Of a DNA stretch of 64,000 nt, positions 38,145 to 46,047 are shown piece by piece. Location of the stretch: assembly GCF_042887685.1 (NCBI RefSeq), contig NZ_JBHVOS010000013.1, positions 1-64,000 of the forward strand, in the 5' to 3' direction. The translations under genes were made by a program, and so were the position numbers. Position 1 is the first letter of the stretch. Each line of letters begins with the position of its first letter. The notes beneath the pieces were generated by a model. It saw only the letters and a list, made by a program, of their open reading frames with translations. It did no database searches and was not told the origin of the DNA. This stretch comes from Oerskovia sp042887685 (GTDB lineage: Bacteria > Actinomycetota > Actinomycetes > Actinomycetales > Cellulomonadaceae).

Positions 38145-39125
38145 ATGGCGTTGACGGCACAGGTGAAGGACGAGCTCGCGCGACTCAAGGTGGACAAGAC
38201 CTCCTGCCGCAAGGCGGAGGTCTCTGCCACGCTGCGGTTCTCGGGAGGGCTGCACATCATCTCGGGGCGCATCGTGATCGAGGCGGAGCTGGACACGGCG
38301 ATCGCCGCACGTCGGCTCCGGCAGACGATCAGCGACGTGTACGGCCACACGAGCGAGCTGATCGTGGTCTCGGCCGGGGGGTTGCGCCGCAGCAGCCGGT
38401 ACGTCGTGCGGGTCGTCAAGGACGGTGAGTCGCTCGCCCGGCAGACGGGTCTGCTCGACAACCGTGGTCGTCCGGTGCGCGGGCTGCCCCCGCAGGTCGT
38501 CTCCGCCGGGGTCGGGGAGGCGGAGGCGGCGTGGCGCGGCGCCTTCCTCGCGCACGGCTCGCTGACCGAGCCCGGACGCTCGTCGGCCCTCGAGGTGACG
38601 TGCCCCGGGCCCGAGGCCGCGCTCGCGCTCGTCGGTGCCGCCCGCCGGCTGGGGATCGCCGCGAAGGCACGCGAGGTCCGTGGTGTCGACCGGGTCGTGA
38701 TCCGGGACGGCGAGGCGATCAGCGCGATGCTGACCCGCCTGGGGGCCCACGAGACCGTGGTCGTCTGGGAGGAGCGGCGCCAGCGCCGCGAGGTCCGCGG
38801 GACGGCGAACCGCCTCGCGAACTTCGACGACGCCAACCTGCGCCGGTCGGCCCGGGCCGCGGTGGCGGCCGGGGCCCGCGTCGAGCGCGCGTTCGAGATC
38901 CTGGGCCCGGACCTGCCGGACCACCTCCGGGAGGCGGGGGAGCTGCGCCTCGCCCACAAGCAGGCCTCGCTCGAGGAGCTGGGGCAGCTCGCCGAGCCGC
39001 CGCTGACCAAGGACGCCGTGGCGGGTCGCATCCGCAGGCTGCTGTCGACCGCCGACAAGCGGGCGGCCGACCTCGGCATCCCGGACACCGAGGCCGGCCT
39101 GAGCCCGGACCTGCTCGACGTCTGA
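38145..39125 (+). CDS. whiA: WhiA sporulation/cell-division regulator
   Basis: The 326-residue protein has an N-terminal LAGLIDADG-like fold (SLTEPGRSSALEVTCPGPEAALALVGAARRLG region) and a C-terminal helix-turn-helix (LAHKQASLEELGQLAEPPLTKDAVAGRIRRLL). In Streptomyces WhiA works with WhiB on division genes; in non-sporulating Gram-positives it affects division and segregation. GGGAGG lies before ATG 38145. A hairpin with arms TCGGCACGG/CCGTGCCGA (38066-38085) and about 190 non-coding bases precede it. In many actinobacteria gap-pgk-tpi follow; here a surface-protein gene does. Confidence 0.94.
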   Translation: MALTAQVKDELARLKVDKTSCRKAEVSATLRFSGGLHIISGRIVIEAELDTAIAARRLRQTISDVYGHTSELIVVSAGGLRRSSRYVVRVVKDGESLARQTGLLDNRGRPVRGLPPQVVSAGVGEAEAAWRGAFLAHGSLTEPGRSSALEVTCPGPEAALALVGAARRLGIAAKAREVRGVDRVVIRDGEAISAMLTRLGAHETVVVWEERRQRREVRGTANRLANFDDANLRRSARAAVAAGARVERAFEILGPDLPDHLREAGELRLAHKQASLEELGQLAEPPLTKDAVAGRIRRLLSTADKRAADLGIPDTEAGLSPDLLDV

Positions 39126-39232
39126 CGGGTCGGCACGCGAGCGCTCGGGCAGGGCCGCGGGCGTCGCCGGCCGGCCGACCCGCCGGCCGCCCGGCTCGGT
39201 CGAGCCGGCAGGCAGGGACGACACGCCGGAGA

Positions 39233-39260
39233 GGGGGGCGCCCCCCCCCGGGGGGGCGGG
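39233..39260. repeat. Homopolymer tracts C9-G7
   Basis: Six G, then CG, nine C (39241-39249) and seven G (39250-39256) form a slippage-prone, self-complementary run between the convergent whiA and surface-protein genes. It can fold as a hairpin and may serve as the terminator. It is also a place where assembly length errors are likely. Confidence 0.6.
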
Positions 39261-39277
39261 CCGCCGACGGCTCGCGG

Positions 39278-41032
39278 TCACTCGTCGTCGGTGGCGAACC
39301 TCCGGCGCAGCGCGACCGCCGCCGCTCCTGCCGCGGTGAGCAGGCCGGCCAGCGCGACGAGCGCGCCGGCGTCGACGCCCGTGCGGGCAAGGCGACCAGC
39401 GGAGGAGGCGCGGCGCACCACGTGGCTCACCGGGAACGCCCCCGCCGGTCCGCCGGTCGCGGCGGGTGCCGTGGGGAGGGCTGACGTCGGGCCCGCCGGG
39501 AACCCAGGTGCCGAGGGCAGCACGGGGGTCGACGGGTCCACCGGCGTGACGGGGTCGACGGGGTCGTCACCGGTCCTCGGGTCGACCGCAGGAGCCGCCG
39601 TGACGTCCACGACCACGACCGCGGTGGTGCTCAGGCCGTCGGTCCCCGTCATGGTGTACGTGAAGGTGTCGGTGCCCACGAAGCCGTCCGCCGGGGTGTA
39701 GACGACCTTGCCGTCGACGACCGTCGCCGTGCCGTGACCAGGCACGGTCGTGGTGATCGTGCCGTCGACGGGCGCGTACGAGTCGTTCGCGAGCACGTCG
39801 ACCGTGACAGGGGTGGAGGCCTGCGTCGTGGCGTGGTCGTCGACCGCTGCGCCGACCGTGACCGACACGGTCGCGGTGGTCGAGGTCCCGAGTCGGTCGA
39901 CGCCCGTGTACGTGAAGGTGTCGACGCCCGCGAAGCCGTCCTCGGGGACGTAGGTGAAGACCGAGCGGCCACCCACGTAGCCGACGGTCACCGAACCGTG
40001 GCCCGGTGTGGTGAAGGTGAACGAGGTGTTCCAGTTCTCCTTGCCCGACGTGTCGTTCGCGGCGTACGGGATCTCGACGGACGTGCTCGACACCGTGCTC
40101 GCGGCGTCGTCCCCGAAGGCCGGGCGGCCGAGTCGGCTGAGGTACACCGGCACCGTGAAGGACGAGCCGTCGATCGCGCTCTGCAGGACGAACGACTCGA
40201 CGCCGCCCACCCCGGCCGAGTCGTACGTCCAGGTGTCGCCGTCGGCCCCGACCGTCGCCGTGCCGATGCGGGGCTTGGCGTAGGTCGTGACGTACGACGA
40301 GGACGGGGTGGACGAGCCGTCCTGCCTCTGGGGGACGGGGTAGTGGTCGGACAGCTTCCACGTCATGGGCTGGTCGGCGTACCCGATCGCCTGGACCGAC
40401 GTCGTGTCGTGCATCGACGTGATCATGTCGATCTGGAAGCGGTAGGTCTGGCCCGTCGAGGCCGTGGCGACGACCGTCATGTACTTGTAGCCGACGTAGG
40501 TGTCGGGGAAGTAGGGCGAGAACCGCAGCGTGGGGCCCAGGTTCGACACCGCGATGAACGATCCGCCGTCGTACCCCCAGGCGAAGGAGGTGCTCGTGAT
40601 CGTCGCGGTGGGGTAGCCCTGCGACCTGACCCAGCCCTGGACGTCGGCGTCCCAGGACGCAGCCCTGGCGGGGTTCGTCAGGGTCAGCGTGCCCAGCGAG
40701 ATCGCCGGCCCGGCCGCAAGGGTGCGGGCCTGGTCGGGTGGCGGCGCAGGTTCGACCGCGGCGGGGGCACCGGTCGCGGCCGAGGCTGTCGACCCGGTCG
40801 AGGGGCCCGCCGGGGCCGTGGCGGCGGGGCCCGCAGCCGCTGCCGGCGCCGAGGCGGGAGCCTCGGGGGCGTCCGCTGCCGGGGCCTCGTCCGCGGGGGC
40901 AGGTGTCGGTGCGGTCTGCTCGGACGCGGACGTGTCCGGCGCCGTGTCGTCGGCTGCGAAGGCGGTCGCACCACCTCCGAGCACGAGCGCTGCGCTGACG
41001 ACGGTGCTGGTGACGACTCGGGTGGTCCTCAT
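39278..41032 (-). CDS. Ig-like repeat surface protein with LARTG sorting signal
   Basis: The 584-residue protein has a signal peptide ending near residue 26 (GGGATAFAA), then about 75 residues of Ala/Pro/Glu linker, then a unique beta-rich domain (residues about 108-300). Two tandem cadherin/Ig-like repeats follow (FTTPGHGSVTVGYVGGRSVFTYVPEDGFAG and TTVPGHGTATVVDGKVVYTP, both ending GxDTFTYT). A Pro-rich stalk and the sorting signal LARTG (548), a hydrophobic stretch and RRR close it. It should be wall-linked by sortase and may bind sugars or cells; function unknown. GAGGAG precedes ATG 41032. Confidence 0.87.
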   Translation of the reverse strand: MRTTRVVTSTVVSAALVLGGGATAFAADDTAPDTSASEQTAPTPAPADEAPAADAPEAPASAPAAAAGPAATAPAGPSTGSTASAATGAPAAVEPAPPPDQARTLAAGPAISLGTLTLTNPARAASWDADVQGWVRSQGYPTATITSTSFAWGYDGGSFIAVSNLGPTLRFSPYFPDTYVGYKYMTVVATASTGQTYRFQIDMITSMHDTTSVQAIGYADQPMTWKLSDHYPVPQRQDGSSTPSSSYVTTYAKPRIGTATVGADGDTWTYDSAGVGGVESFVLQSAIDGSSFTVPVYLSRLGRPAFGDDAASTVSSTSVEIPYAANDTSGKENWNTSFTFTTPGHGSVTVGYVGGRSVFTYVPEDGFAGVDTFTYTGVDRLGTSTTATVSVTVGAAVDDHATTQASTPVTVDVLANDSYAPVDGTITTTVPGHGTATVVDGKVVYTPADGFVGTDTFTYTMTGTDGLSTTAVVVVDVTAAPAVDPRTGDDPVDPVTPVDPSTPVLPSAPGFPAGPTSALPTAPAATGGPAGAFPVSHVVRRASSAGRLARTGVDAGALVALAGLLTAAGAAAVALRRRFATDDE

Positions 41033-41277
41033 GGTCTGGCTCCTCGGGTGGTGGCGTTCTCGACGTCTCCACGGTCCCGCCCGGGCCGGGGGCTCCCCAT
41101 CGTCCGATCGTCGCCGGACCGCTCATCCGTCCGTCTCGACCTTCGTGTGCATCGTCAGGGCGGGGGCTCGGCGGGCTCCCGCCCCCTCGGTGAGCCGTTG
41201 CGGGCCGTTGCGGGTGCGGTCCGCGGACCGGGCGGCGACCATGGGCACGACGAGTCGCATCGAGCCCAGGAGGCATC

Positions 41278-42729
41278 GTGAGCACAGCCGAGACGACCCC
41301 GAGGACCGCACCCCCCGCGACCGGGGGTGTCGCCGTGCCGGTGCCGCCCTCACCGTCATGGGGGCGCGCGATGCCGCCCGCGCCGGACGCACGTGTGCGC
41401 ATCACCCCCGCCTACGCGCGCCACGTCGGGCGGGACGCGTACTTCTGGGCATGGCCGCTGGTCAACGTCTACAACCGCCGGCTGCACTTCGCCTCGGTCA
41501 CCGGCCTCGCGCACGTCGGCCCGTTGATCGAGGCACCGCTCAACCAGTTCGCGATGCTCACCGACTACGTCGACCCGCGCGAGCGGGCCGTGGCCTGCCC
41601 CAACCAGGACGTCGTCTACGGGATCGGGGCGATCGGGCTCGACGTGTCCCCGGTCGTGCTCCAGGTGCCCGACTTCGGCGACCGGTTCTGGGTCTACCAG
41701 GTCGTGGACCTGCGCACCGACAGCTTCGTCCAGCTCGGGTCGATGTACGCCACGACGCCCGGCTTCTACCTGCTCGTGGGCCCCGCGTGGGACGGCGACG
41801 TCCCGCCCGGGATCACCCGCGTGTTCCGCTCCACGACGAGCACCGGGCTGGTCGGTCCACGCATCTTCCAGGACGACACCGCCGAGGACCGGGCCGCGAT
41901 CCAGGCGGTGCTCCCGGGCGTCATGATGTACCCGCTCGACCAGTACGACGGCGTGGTGAAGCACATCGACTGGGCCGGCATCCCGCAGCTCCCCGGCCCG
42001 CCCATGAGCGACGAGGAGACGCGGTGGGTCTTCCCCGACCGCTTCGTCGACGAGCTCCCGGCGGTCCTGGCCGACGCCCCGCCGCTGCCCGGCGAGGAGG
42101 CCCGCTACGCCCAGGTGCTCGCGGTCCTCGACGCGGCCTCGCGGGACCCCGAGCTCAGGGCCGCCATGACCGCGGGTGCCCACGAGGCCGACGTGGAGCT
42201 GGTCCAGCCGCTCTTCCAGTTCCGCAGCTACGGCCAGCCCCTGCCCGACCACTGGACCACGATCTCCAACGAGTCGGCCTTCGGCGTCGACTACTACACG
42301 CGCACCGCGGTCTCGAAGTCGAACATCCTGGTCAACTCCCCGGCCGAGACCAAGTACTTCTACCAGGATCTCGACGTTGACGGGCAGCGCCTGAGCAGCG
42401 ACCGCCGGTACACCGTGACGTTCGCGGCGGGCGGCACGCCACCCGTGCACGGCTTCTGGTCGCTCTCGATCTACAACGAGCACCACTTCTTCGTCGCCAA
42501 CCCCATCGACCGGTTCTCGGTCGGCACCAAGAACAAGGACCTCCACCTCGACCAGGACGGTTCCCTGACGATCCACGTCCAGACCGACGAACCCGCCGAC
42601 CCGGTCCACCGCGCGAACTGGCTCCCCACGCCGGGCGGCCCGTTCTCGCTCTACGTCCGCGCCTACTGGCCCGCGACCCCCGTCCTCGACGGCACGTGGA
42701 CCCCGCCCGCCGTCCACCGGGTGGACTGA
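41278..42729 (+). CDS. DUF1254/DUF1214 protein
   Basis: The protein has 483 residues. The first half matches the DUF1254 pattern (YFWAWPLVNVYNRR, then CPNQDVVYGIGAIGLD and FWVYQVVDLRTDSFVQLGS), and the second half matches DUF1214 (YFYQDLDVDGQRLSSDRRYTVTFAAGG, GFWSLSIYNEHHFFVANPIDRFSVG, PGGPFSLYVRAYWP). These paired domains are widespread and of unknown function. No signal peptide is evident, unlike many homologues. GTG 41278 has AGGAGG upstream. Confidence 0.85.
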   Translation: MSTAETTPRTAPPATGGVAVPVPPSPSWGRAMPPAPDARVRITPAYARHVGRDAYFWAWPLVNVYNRRLHFASVTGLAHVGPLIEAPLNQFAMLTDYVDPRERAVACPNQDVVYGIGAIGLDVSPVVLQVPDFGDRFWVYQVVDLRTDSFVQLGSMYATTPGFYLLVGPAWDGDVPPGITRVFRSTTSTGLVGPRIFQDDTAEDRAAIQAVLPGVMMYPLDQYDGVVKHIDWAGIPQLPGPPMSDEETRWVFPDRFVDELPAVLADAPPLPGEEARYAQVLAVLDAASRDPELRAAMTAGAHEADVELVQPLFQFRSYGQPLPDHWTTISNESAFGVDYYTRTAVSKSNILVNSPAETKYFYQDLDVDGQRLSSDRRYTVTFAAGGTPPVHGFWSLSIYNEHHFFVANPIDRFSVGTKNKDLHLDQDGSLTIHVQTDEPADPVHRANWLPTPGGPFSLYVRAYWPATPVLDGTWTPPAVHRVD

Positions 42730-42897
42730 CCGCGACCCCGCCAGGATCGGCGCACCGTCACCTCCGAGACACGGGATGCGCGTGTCCCTGACCGGGCGCA
42801 CCCTGGGATCACCATCCGACGCGACCATGACGGGACCCGTGCGCGAAGCGAGCCCAGGCTCGGTGGTGCGCGGCGCCGTCGGGCAAGGAGCTGGACC

Positions 42898-43731
42898 GTG
42901 ACCGCAGAAGGAACCGCACGGACCCCCGGAGGAACCACCCCCACCCCCGTGGTGTTCGTCCACGGGCTGTGGCTGCACGCCGACTCCTGGAACCCGTGGG
43001 TCGAGCGCTTCGCCGCCGCAGGCTACGACGCCCACGCGCCGGGCTGGCCCGGTGACGGCGCGACCGTCGAGGAGACCCGGGCGAACCCCGACGCGGTCGG
43101 CGGGTACGGGATCGACGAGGTCGTCGAGCACTACGTCGAGATCCTCGACGGGCTGCCGGCCCAGGCGGTCGTCGTCGGGCACTCGTTCGGCGGGCTGATC
43201 ATCCAGCGCCTCCTCACCGCGGGGCACGCGCGTGCCGGGATCGCGATCGACCCCGCACCCATGCGCGGCAACATCCTGCTGCCGCCCAGCTCGCTCAAGG
43301 TCGCGGCCGTCGCGCTCAAGAACCCCGCGCACTACAAGGGCTCGGTCTCGCTGACGCCCGAGGAGTTCCGCTACGGGTTCGCCAACGAGCTGTCCGACGA
43401 GGAGGCGGCCGAGCTGTACGAGCGCTGGACCATCCCCTCGCCGGGGCGGCCGCTCTTCGAGGACGCCGCAGCGAACCTGTTCCCGCACTCGGCCGCGAAG
43501 GTCGACTCGAAGAACCCCGACCGCGGCCCGCTGCTGTTCGTCGCGGGCGGCATGGACCACACCGCGCCCGCCTCGCTCACCAAGACCTCGGCCAAGATCT
43601 ACCGGCGTCACTCCGACGCCGTGACCGACCTCCACGAGTTCCCCGACCGCGGGCACTCGCTCACGATCGACCACGGCTGGGCCGAGGTCGCCGACACGAC
43701 CCTCGCGTGGCTCGAGGAGCAGGGGATCTGA
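42898..43731 (+). CDS. Alpha/beta hydrolase
   Basis: The 277-residue protein has the alpha/beta-hydrolase fold: oxyanion region VVFVHGLWLHADSW, nucleophile elbow GHSFGG with the catalytic Ser near residue 101, an Asp in GGMDHTAPA and the catalytic His in FPDRGHSLTIDHGW. It may be an esterase or lipase; the substrate is unknown. AAGGAG lies eight bases before GTG 42898. It follows the DUF1254 gene by about 170 bases on the same strand and converges with the dapA paralogue. Confidence 0.87.
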   Translation: MTAEGTARTPGGTTPTPVVFVHGLWLHADSWNPWVERFAAAGYDAHAPGWPGDGATVEETRANPDAVGGYGIDEVVEHYVEILDGLPAQAVVVGHSFGGLIIQRLLTAGHARAGIAIDPAPMRGNILLPPSSLKVAAVALKNPAHYKGSVSLTPEEFRYGFANELSDEEAAELYERWTIPSPGRPLFEDAAANLFPHSAAKVDSKNPDRGPLLFVAGGMDHTAPASLTKTSAKIYRRHSDAVTDLHEFPDRGHSLTIDHGWAEVADTTLAWLEEQGI

Positions 43732-43746
43732 CGTGCCGTCCACCCC

Positions 43747-43783
43747 GACGGCGCCGCTCACCCTCGCGGTGAGCGGCGCCGTC
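43747..43783. terminator. Bidirectional terminator
   Basis: A perfect 16-bp stem (43747-43762 with 43768-43783) and a CTCGC loop separate the convergent hydrolase and dapA-like genes. Confidence 0.8.
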
Positions 43784-43794
43784 GGGCCGGGTGG

Positions 43795-44769
43795 TCAGGC
43801 GTCGACGTGCCGTGCGGCGAGCGCACCGCCCGTCGCGGCCTCGACGTCGAGACGGATCCCGGTCGTGCGGGCGTCGGGGAGCGAGCGGACGCGGTCCAGC
43901 TCGCGACGCACCGCGTCGACCGCGAGGGGCTCGGGGCCCACGAGGGGCAGGCGCACGCGCGGGCTGCCGATCCGGCCCAGCGCGTGCAGGACGAGCTTGG
44001 TCGCGACGGCCGGCGGGGCGTACGTGGTGAGCGCGCGGGCGAGCGGTTCGAGGCGCCGGTGGGCCGAGGCCGCGGCGCGGAGGTCGCCTGCGGCGACGGC
44101 GTCGAGCAGCTGCCGGTAGCCGACGGGGGAGACGTTGGCCGCGACGCTCACCACTCCTGCACCGTCGATCGCGAGGGTCGGCAGGGTCGCGGCGTCGGAA
44201 CCCGCGAAGTAGAGCAGGTCGCTCGCCTCGATCAGGTGCGCCGCGCGCGCGAGGTCGCCGTCCGCGTCCTTGAGCGCGCAGACGGACGGGTGCGCCGACG
44301 CCAGCAGCAGCGTGGAGAGGTCGAGACCCACACCCGTGCGCGCCGGGACGTCGTAGAGCATGACAGGAAGGTCGGTCGCGTCGGCCACCGCCCGCACGTG
44401 CGCGAGGACGCCCAGCTGGCTGGGCCGGACGTACTCGGGTGCGGAGACCATGATCCCGTCGGCGCCCGCGGCCTCGCACGCCCGGAAGTGCATGATCGCG
44501 TGGGCGGTGTCGCCGGCCCCGCCGCCGGCCACGACCGTCGCGCGGCCCGCGACCGCCTCCCGGGCGACCTCGACGACTCGGACCTTCTCGTGGTCGGTGA
44601 GCGTGCTGGACTCCCCGGTCGTGCCCGCGACCACGACGCCGTCGGCCCCTCCGGCCACCACGGCGTCGACGTGCCGGGCGAGATCCGCCCAGGCCACCTC
44701 GCCGTCGGGCGTGAACGGGGTCACGAGAGCGACGAGGAGCTGACCGAACGGGTTGTGTCGAGGAGGCAT
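43795..44769 (-). CDS. Dihydrodipicolinate synthase family (DapA)
   Basis: This 324-residue TIM-barrel lyase has the catalytic set of 4-hydroxy-tetrahydrodipicolinate synthase: GTTGESSTL, Tyr in MLYDVPARTG and Schiff-base Lys in CALKDADGD. It would condense pyruvate with aspartate semialdehyde for lysine and wall diaminopimelate, or act as a related aldolase. Core dapA genes usually sit elsewhere, so this may be a paralogue. Minus-strand TAGCGT six bases before ATG 44769 suggests a leaderless transcript. It is divergent from a tandem pair that resembles parts of LysA, the last enzyme of this pathway. Confidence 0.85.
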   Translation of the reverse strand: MPPRHNPFGQLLVALVTPFTPDGEVAWADLARHVDAVVAGGADGVVVAGTTGESSTLTDHEKVRVVEVAREAVAGRATVVAGGGAGDTAHAIMHFRACEAAGADGIMVSAPEYVRPSQLGVLAHVRAVADATDLPVMLYDVPARTGVGLDLSTLLLASAHPSVCALKDADGDLARAAHLIEASDLLYFAGSDAATLPTLAIDGAGVVSVAANVSPVGYRQLLDAVAAGDLRAAASAHRRLEPLARALTTYAPPAVATKLVLHALGRIGSPRVRLPLVGPEPLAVDAVRRELDRVRSLPDARTTGIRLDVEAATGGALAARHVDA

Positions 44770-44813
44770 GCGGCAACGCTAGGGCGCCGAGGGCGCCGGT
44801 GTCCGTCCGTGAT

Positions 44814-44854
44814 CCGTCAAGATCGCAGAGGTTCCCGTCAGGGTCCCGTCAAGA
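44814..44854 (+). promoter_or_regulatory. Three CCGTCA direct repeats in the divergent gap
   Basis: CCGTCAAGA (44814), CCGTCAGGG (44835) and CCGTCAAGA (44846) start 21 and 11 bp apart, close to whole helical turns. They lie between the dapA-like gene and the tandem LysA-like pair. The same 9-mer (as TCTTGACGG) occurs at 46851 before the DUF4118 gene. They look like sites for one regulator binding as a tandem dimer. Confidence 0.5.
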
Positions 44855-44893
44855 CGGGGGACGACGGGCGGGCTCGCCGCGTAGACCCGGAGC

Positions 44894-45418
44894 ATGACGC
44901 TGACGACGATCCTCCCCACGCTCCGTGCGAGCATCCCCGATCCGCTCGCGACCGACTCCTGGCCCGCCGCGACCCGAGCGACCGTCACGGACGTCCTGGT
45001 CGCCGGCGTGTCCCTCGCGCACCTGGCCGCGCTGTGCGGCACGCCGTGCGTCCACGTCGCGCAGGCCTGCGGCCCGCGGTCCGCGGGCGGACGCATGGGG
45101 ACCGTCGTCGTCGCCGCCGTGACGGACGTGCGCGACGTCGGCGCCGCCGGCCTCGAGGTGGGGCTCGACGCCGACATCGACCCCCTGCCGGCGCGCTGGG
45201 CGCAGGCCCGCCTCGTCGGGCGCGCGTCGAGCGCCCGACCCGTGCGTGCCGTGGTCACGGGTGGTCGGGGCCCCGGCGCCCTCACCGTGCCCCTGGACCT
45301 GCGCGTCGGAGACCTGCTCGCGGTCCCGTGCCGGGGGCAGGTCGCTCTCCGGGACGTCCGGCGCGCACCCGGTCGGACCGATGCGCCGGTCCTGCGCGGG
45401 GACGTGACCCCGTCATGA
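44894..45418 (+). CDS. Barrel-less LysA-like protein 1 (unknown function)
   Basis: This 174-residue protein fits no family I can name outright. Residues 21-55 (DSWPAATRATVTDVLVAGVS then LAHLAALCGTPCVHV) resemble the N-terminal segment of diaminopimelate decarboxylase, where WPxTA... VGGVDVxxLAxxFGTPxYV is usual. Residues 135-155 (DLRVGDLLAVPCRGQVALRD) resemble the LysA end LPADxxPGDLLAVPxTGAY. The whole PLP-binding TIM barrel between them is missing, as is the CESGD catalytic motif. ATG 44894 follows CCGGAGC. The next gene is a paralogue overlapping by four bases. The LysA relation is by pattern and needs a profile search. Confidence 0.65.
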   Translation: MTLTTILPTLRASIPDPLATDSWPAATRATVTDVLVAGVSLAHLAALCGTPCVHVAQACGPRSAGGRMGTVVVAAVTDVRDVGAAGLEVGLDADIDPLPARWAQARLVGRASSARPVRAVVTGGRGPGALTVPLDLRVGDLLAVPCRGQVALRDVRRAPGRTDAPVLRGDVTPS

Positions 45419-45987
45419 CGCTCCTGCACACCATGATCTCCGCACGGGCCGCCGCCCTGCGGGCGTCGCGGACACCACCGTGGACGGACCGGACGCTCGT
45501 CGTGCCGGGCGACGTCCTGGTCTCGGGGACGTCGCTCACGGACCTCGCGCGCACCGTCGGCACGCCGGTGGTCCTCTCGGGGGCTGCGGCCGACGGTCCG
45601 GGCAGGTCCGGGCCGGGCATGTCCGGCCGGGCCGGCACCGGCCTGGCCGGTGCCGGTCCACGCCGGTCCGGCAAGACCGGTGCCGGCCCCGGTGCGCCGG
45701 CGCGGTCCGTGACGTTCGTCGTGGTCCGGGTCGACGCCGTCGTCCCGCCGCTGCACTGCCCGCGCGAGGTGTGGGTGGACGCCGAGCTCGAAGGATGCTC
45801 GCCGGTGCTCTCCGCGGTGCGGCTGCTGGGGCGCTCTGGATCGGGACGCACCCGCCGGTACCACCTGCGTCCCGACCGGTCAGGTGCCCTGGACCTGCTC
45901 GTCCGCCTGCCGGCCGACCTGAGGCGTCATGACCTGCTCGCCGTGCCGTGCGTGTCGTGCGTGGCGCTCGAGGACATCGAGCGGTGA
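45415..45987 (+). CDS. Barrel-less LysA-like protein 2 (unknown function)
   Basis: This 190-residue paralogue of the preceding protein keeps residues 33-53 in identical columns (DVLVxGxSLxxLAxxxGTPxV). It has a better-preserved C-terminal half: VWVDAELEGCSPVLSAVRLLGR, then LLVRLPADLRRHDLLAVP at the end. LysA has CESGD after the GR/GK; here it reads SGSGRTRR, so catalysis is not expected. A Gly/Pro/Arg low-complexity insert lies at about residues 58-98. The ATGA overlap with the first gene implies coupled translation and possibly a heterodimer. The stop codon lies in a 20-bp tandem repeat. Confidence 0.65.
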   Translation: MTLLHTMISARAAALRASRTPPWTDRTLVVPGDVLVSGTSLTDLARTVGTPVVLSGAAADGPGRSGPGMSGRAGTGLAGAGPRRSGKTGAGPGAPARSVTFVVVRVDAVVPPLHCPREVWVDAELEGCSPVLSAVRLLGRSGSGRTRRYHLRPDRSGALDLLVRLPADLRRHDLLAVPCVSCVALEDIER

Positions 45988-46029
45988 CCGAGGAGGTCGA
46001 GCAGCGACCGAGGACGTCGAGCGGTGACG
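45970..46029. repeat. Three 20-bp tandem repeats over a stop codon
   Basis: GAGGACATCGAGCGGTGACC (45970-45989) is followed directly by two close copies at 45990-46009 and 46010-46029. The first copy contains the stop codon of the upstream gene. Because 20 is not a multiple of three, copy-number change could alter the C-terminus. Confidence 0.7.
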
Positions 46030-46047
46030 GGAGGCGGCGTGCCGGAC

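Noticed and set aside
44894..45987. Decayed full-length lysA split by deletion
   Set aside because: Two tandem copies both keep start codons, intact frames, the same short spacing and an ATGA overlap, which argues for maintained genes, although decay cannot be fully excluded.
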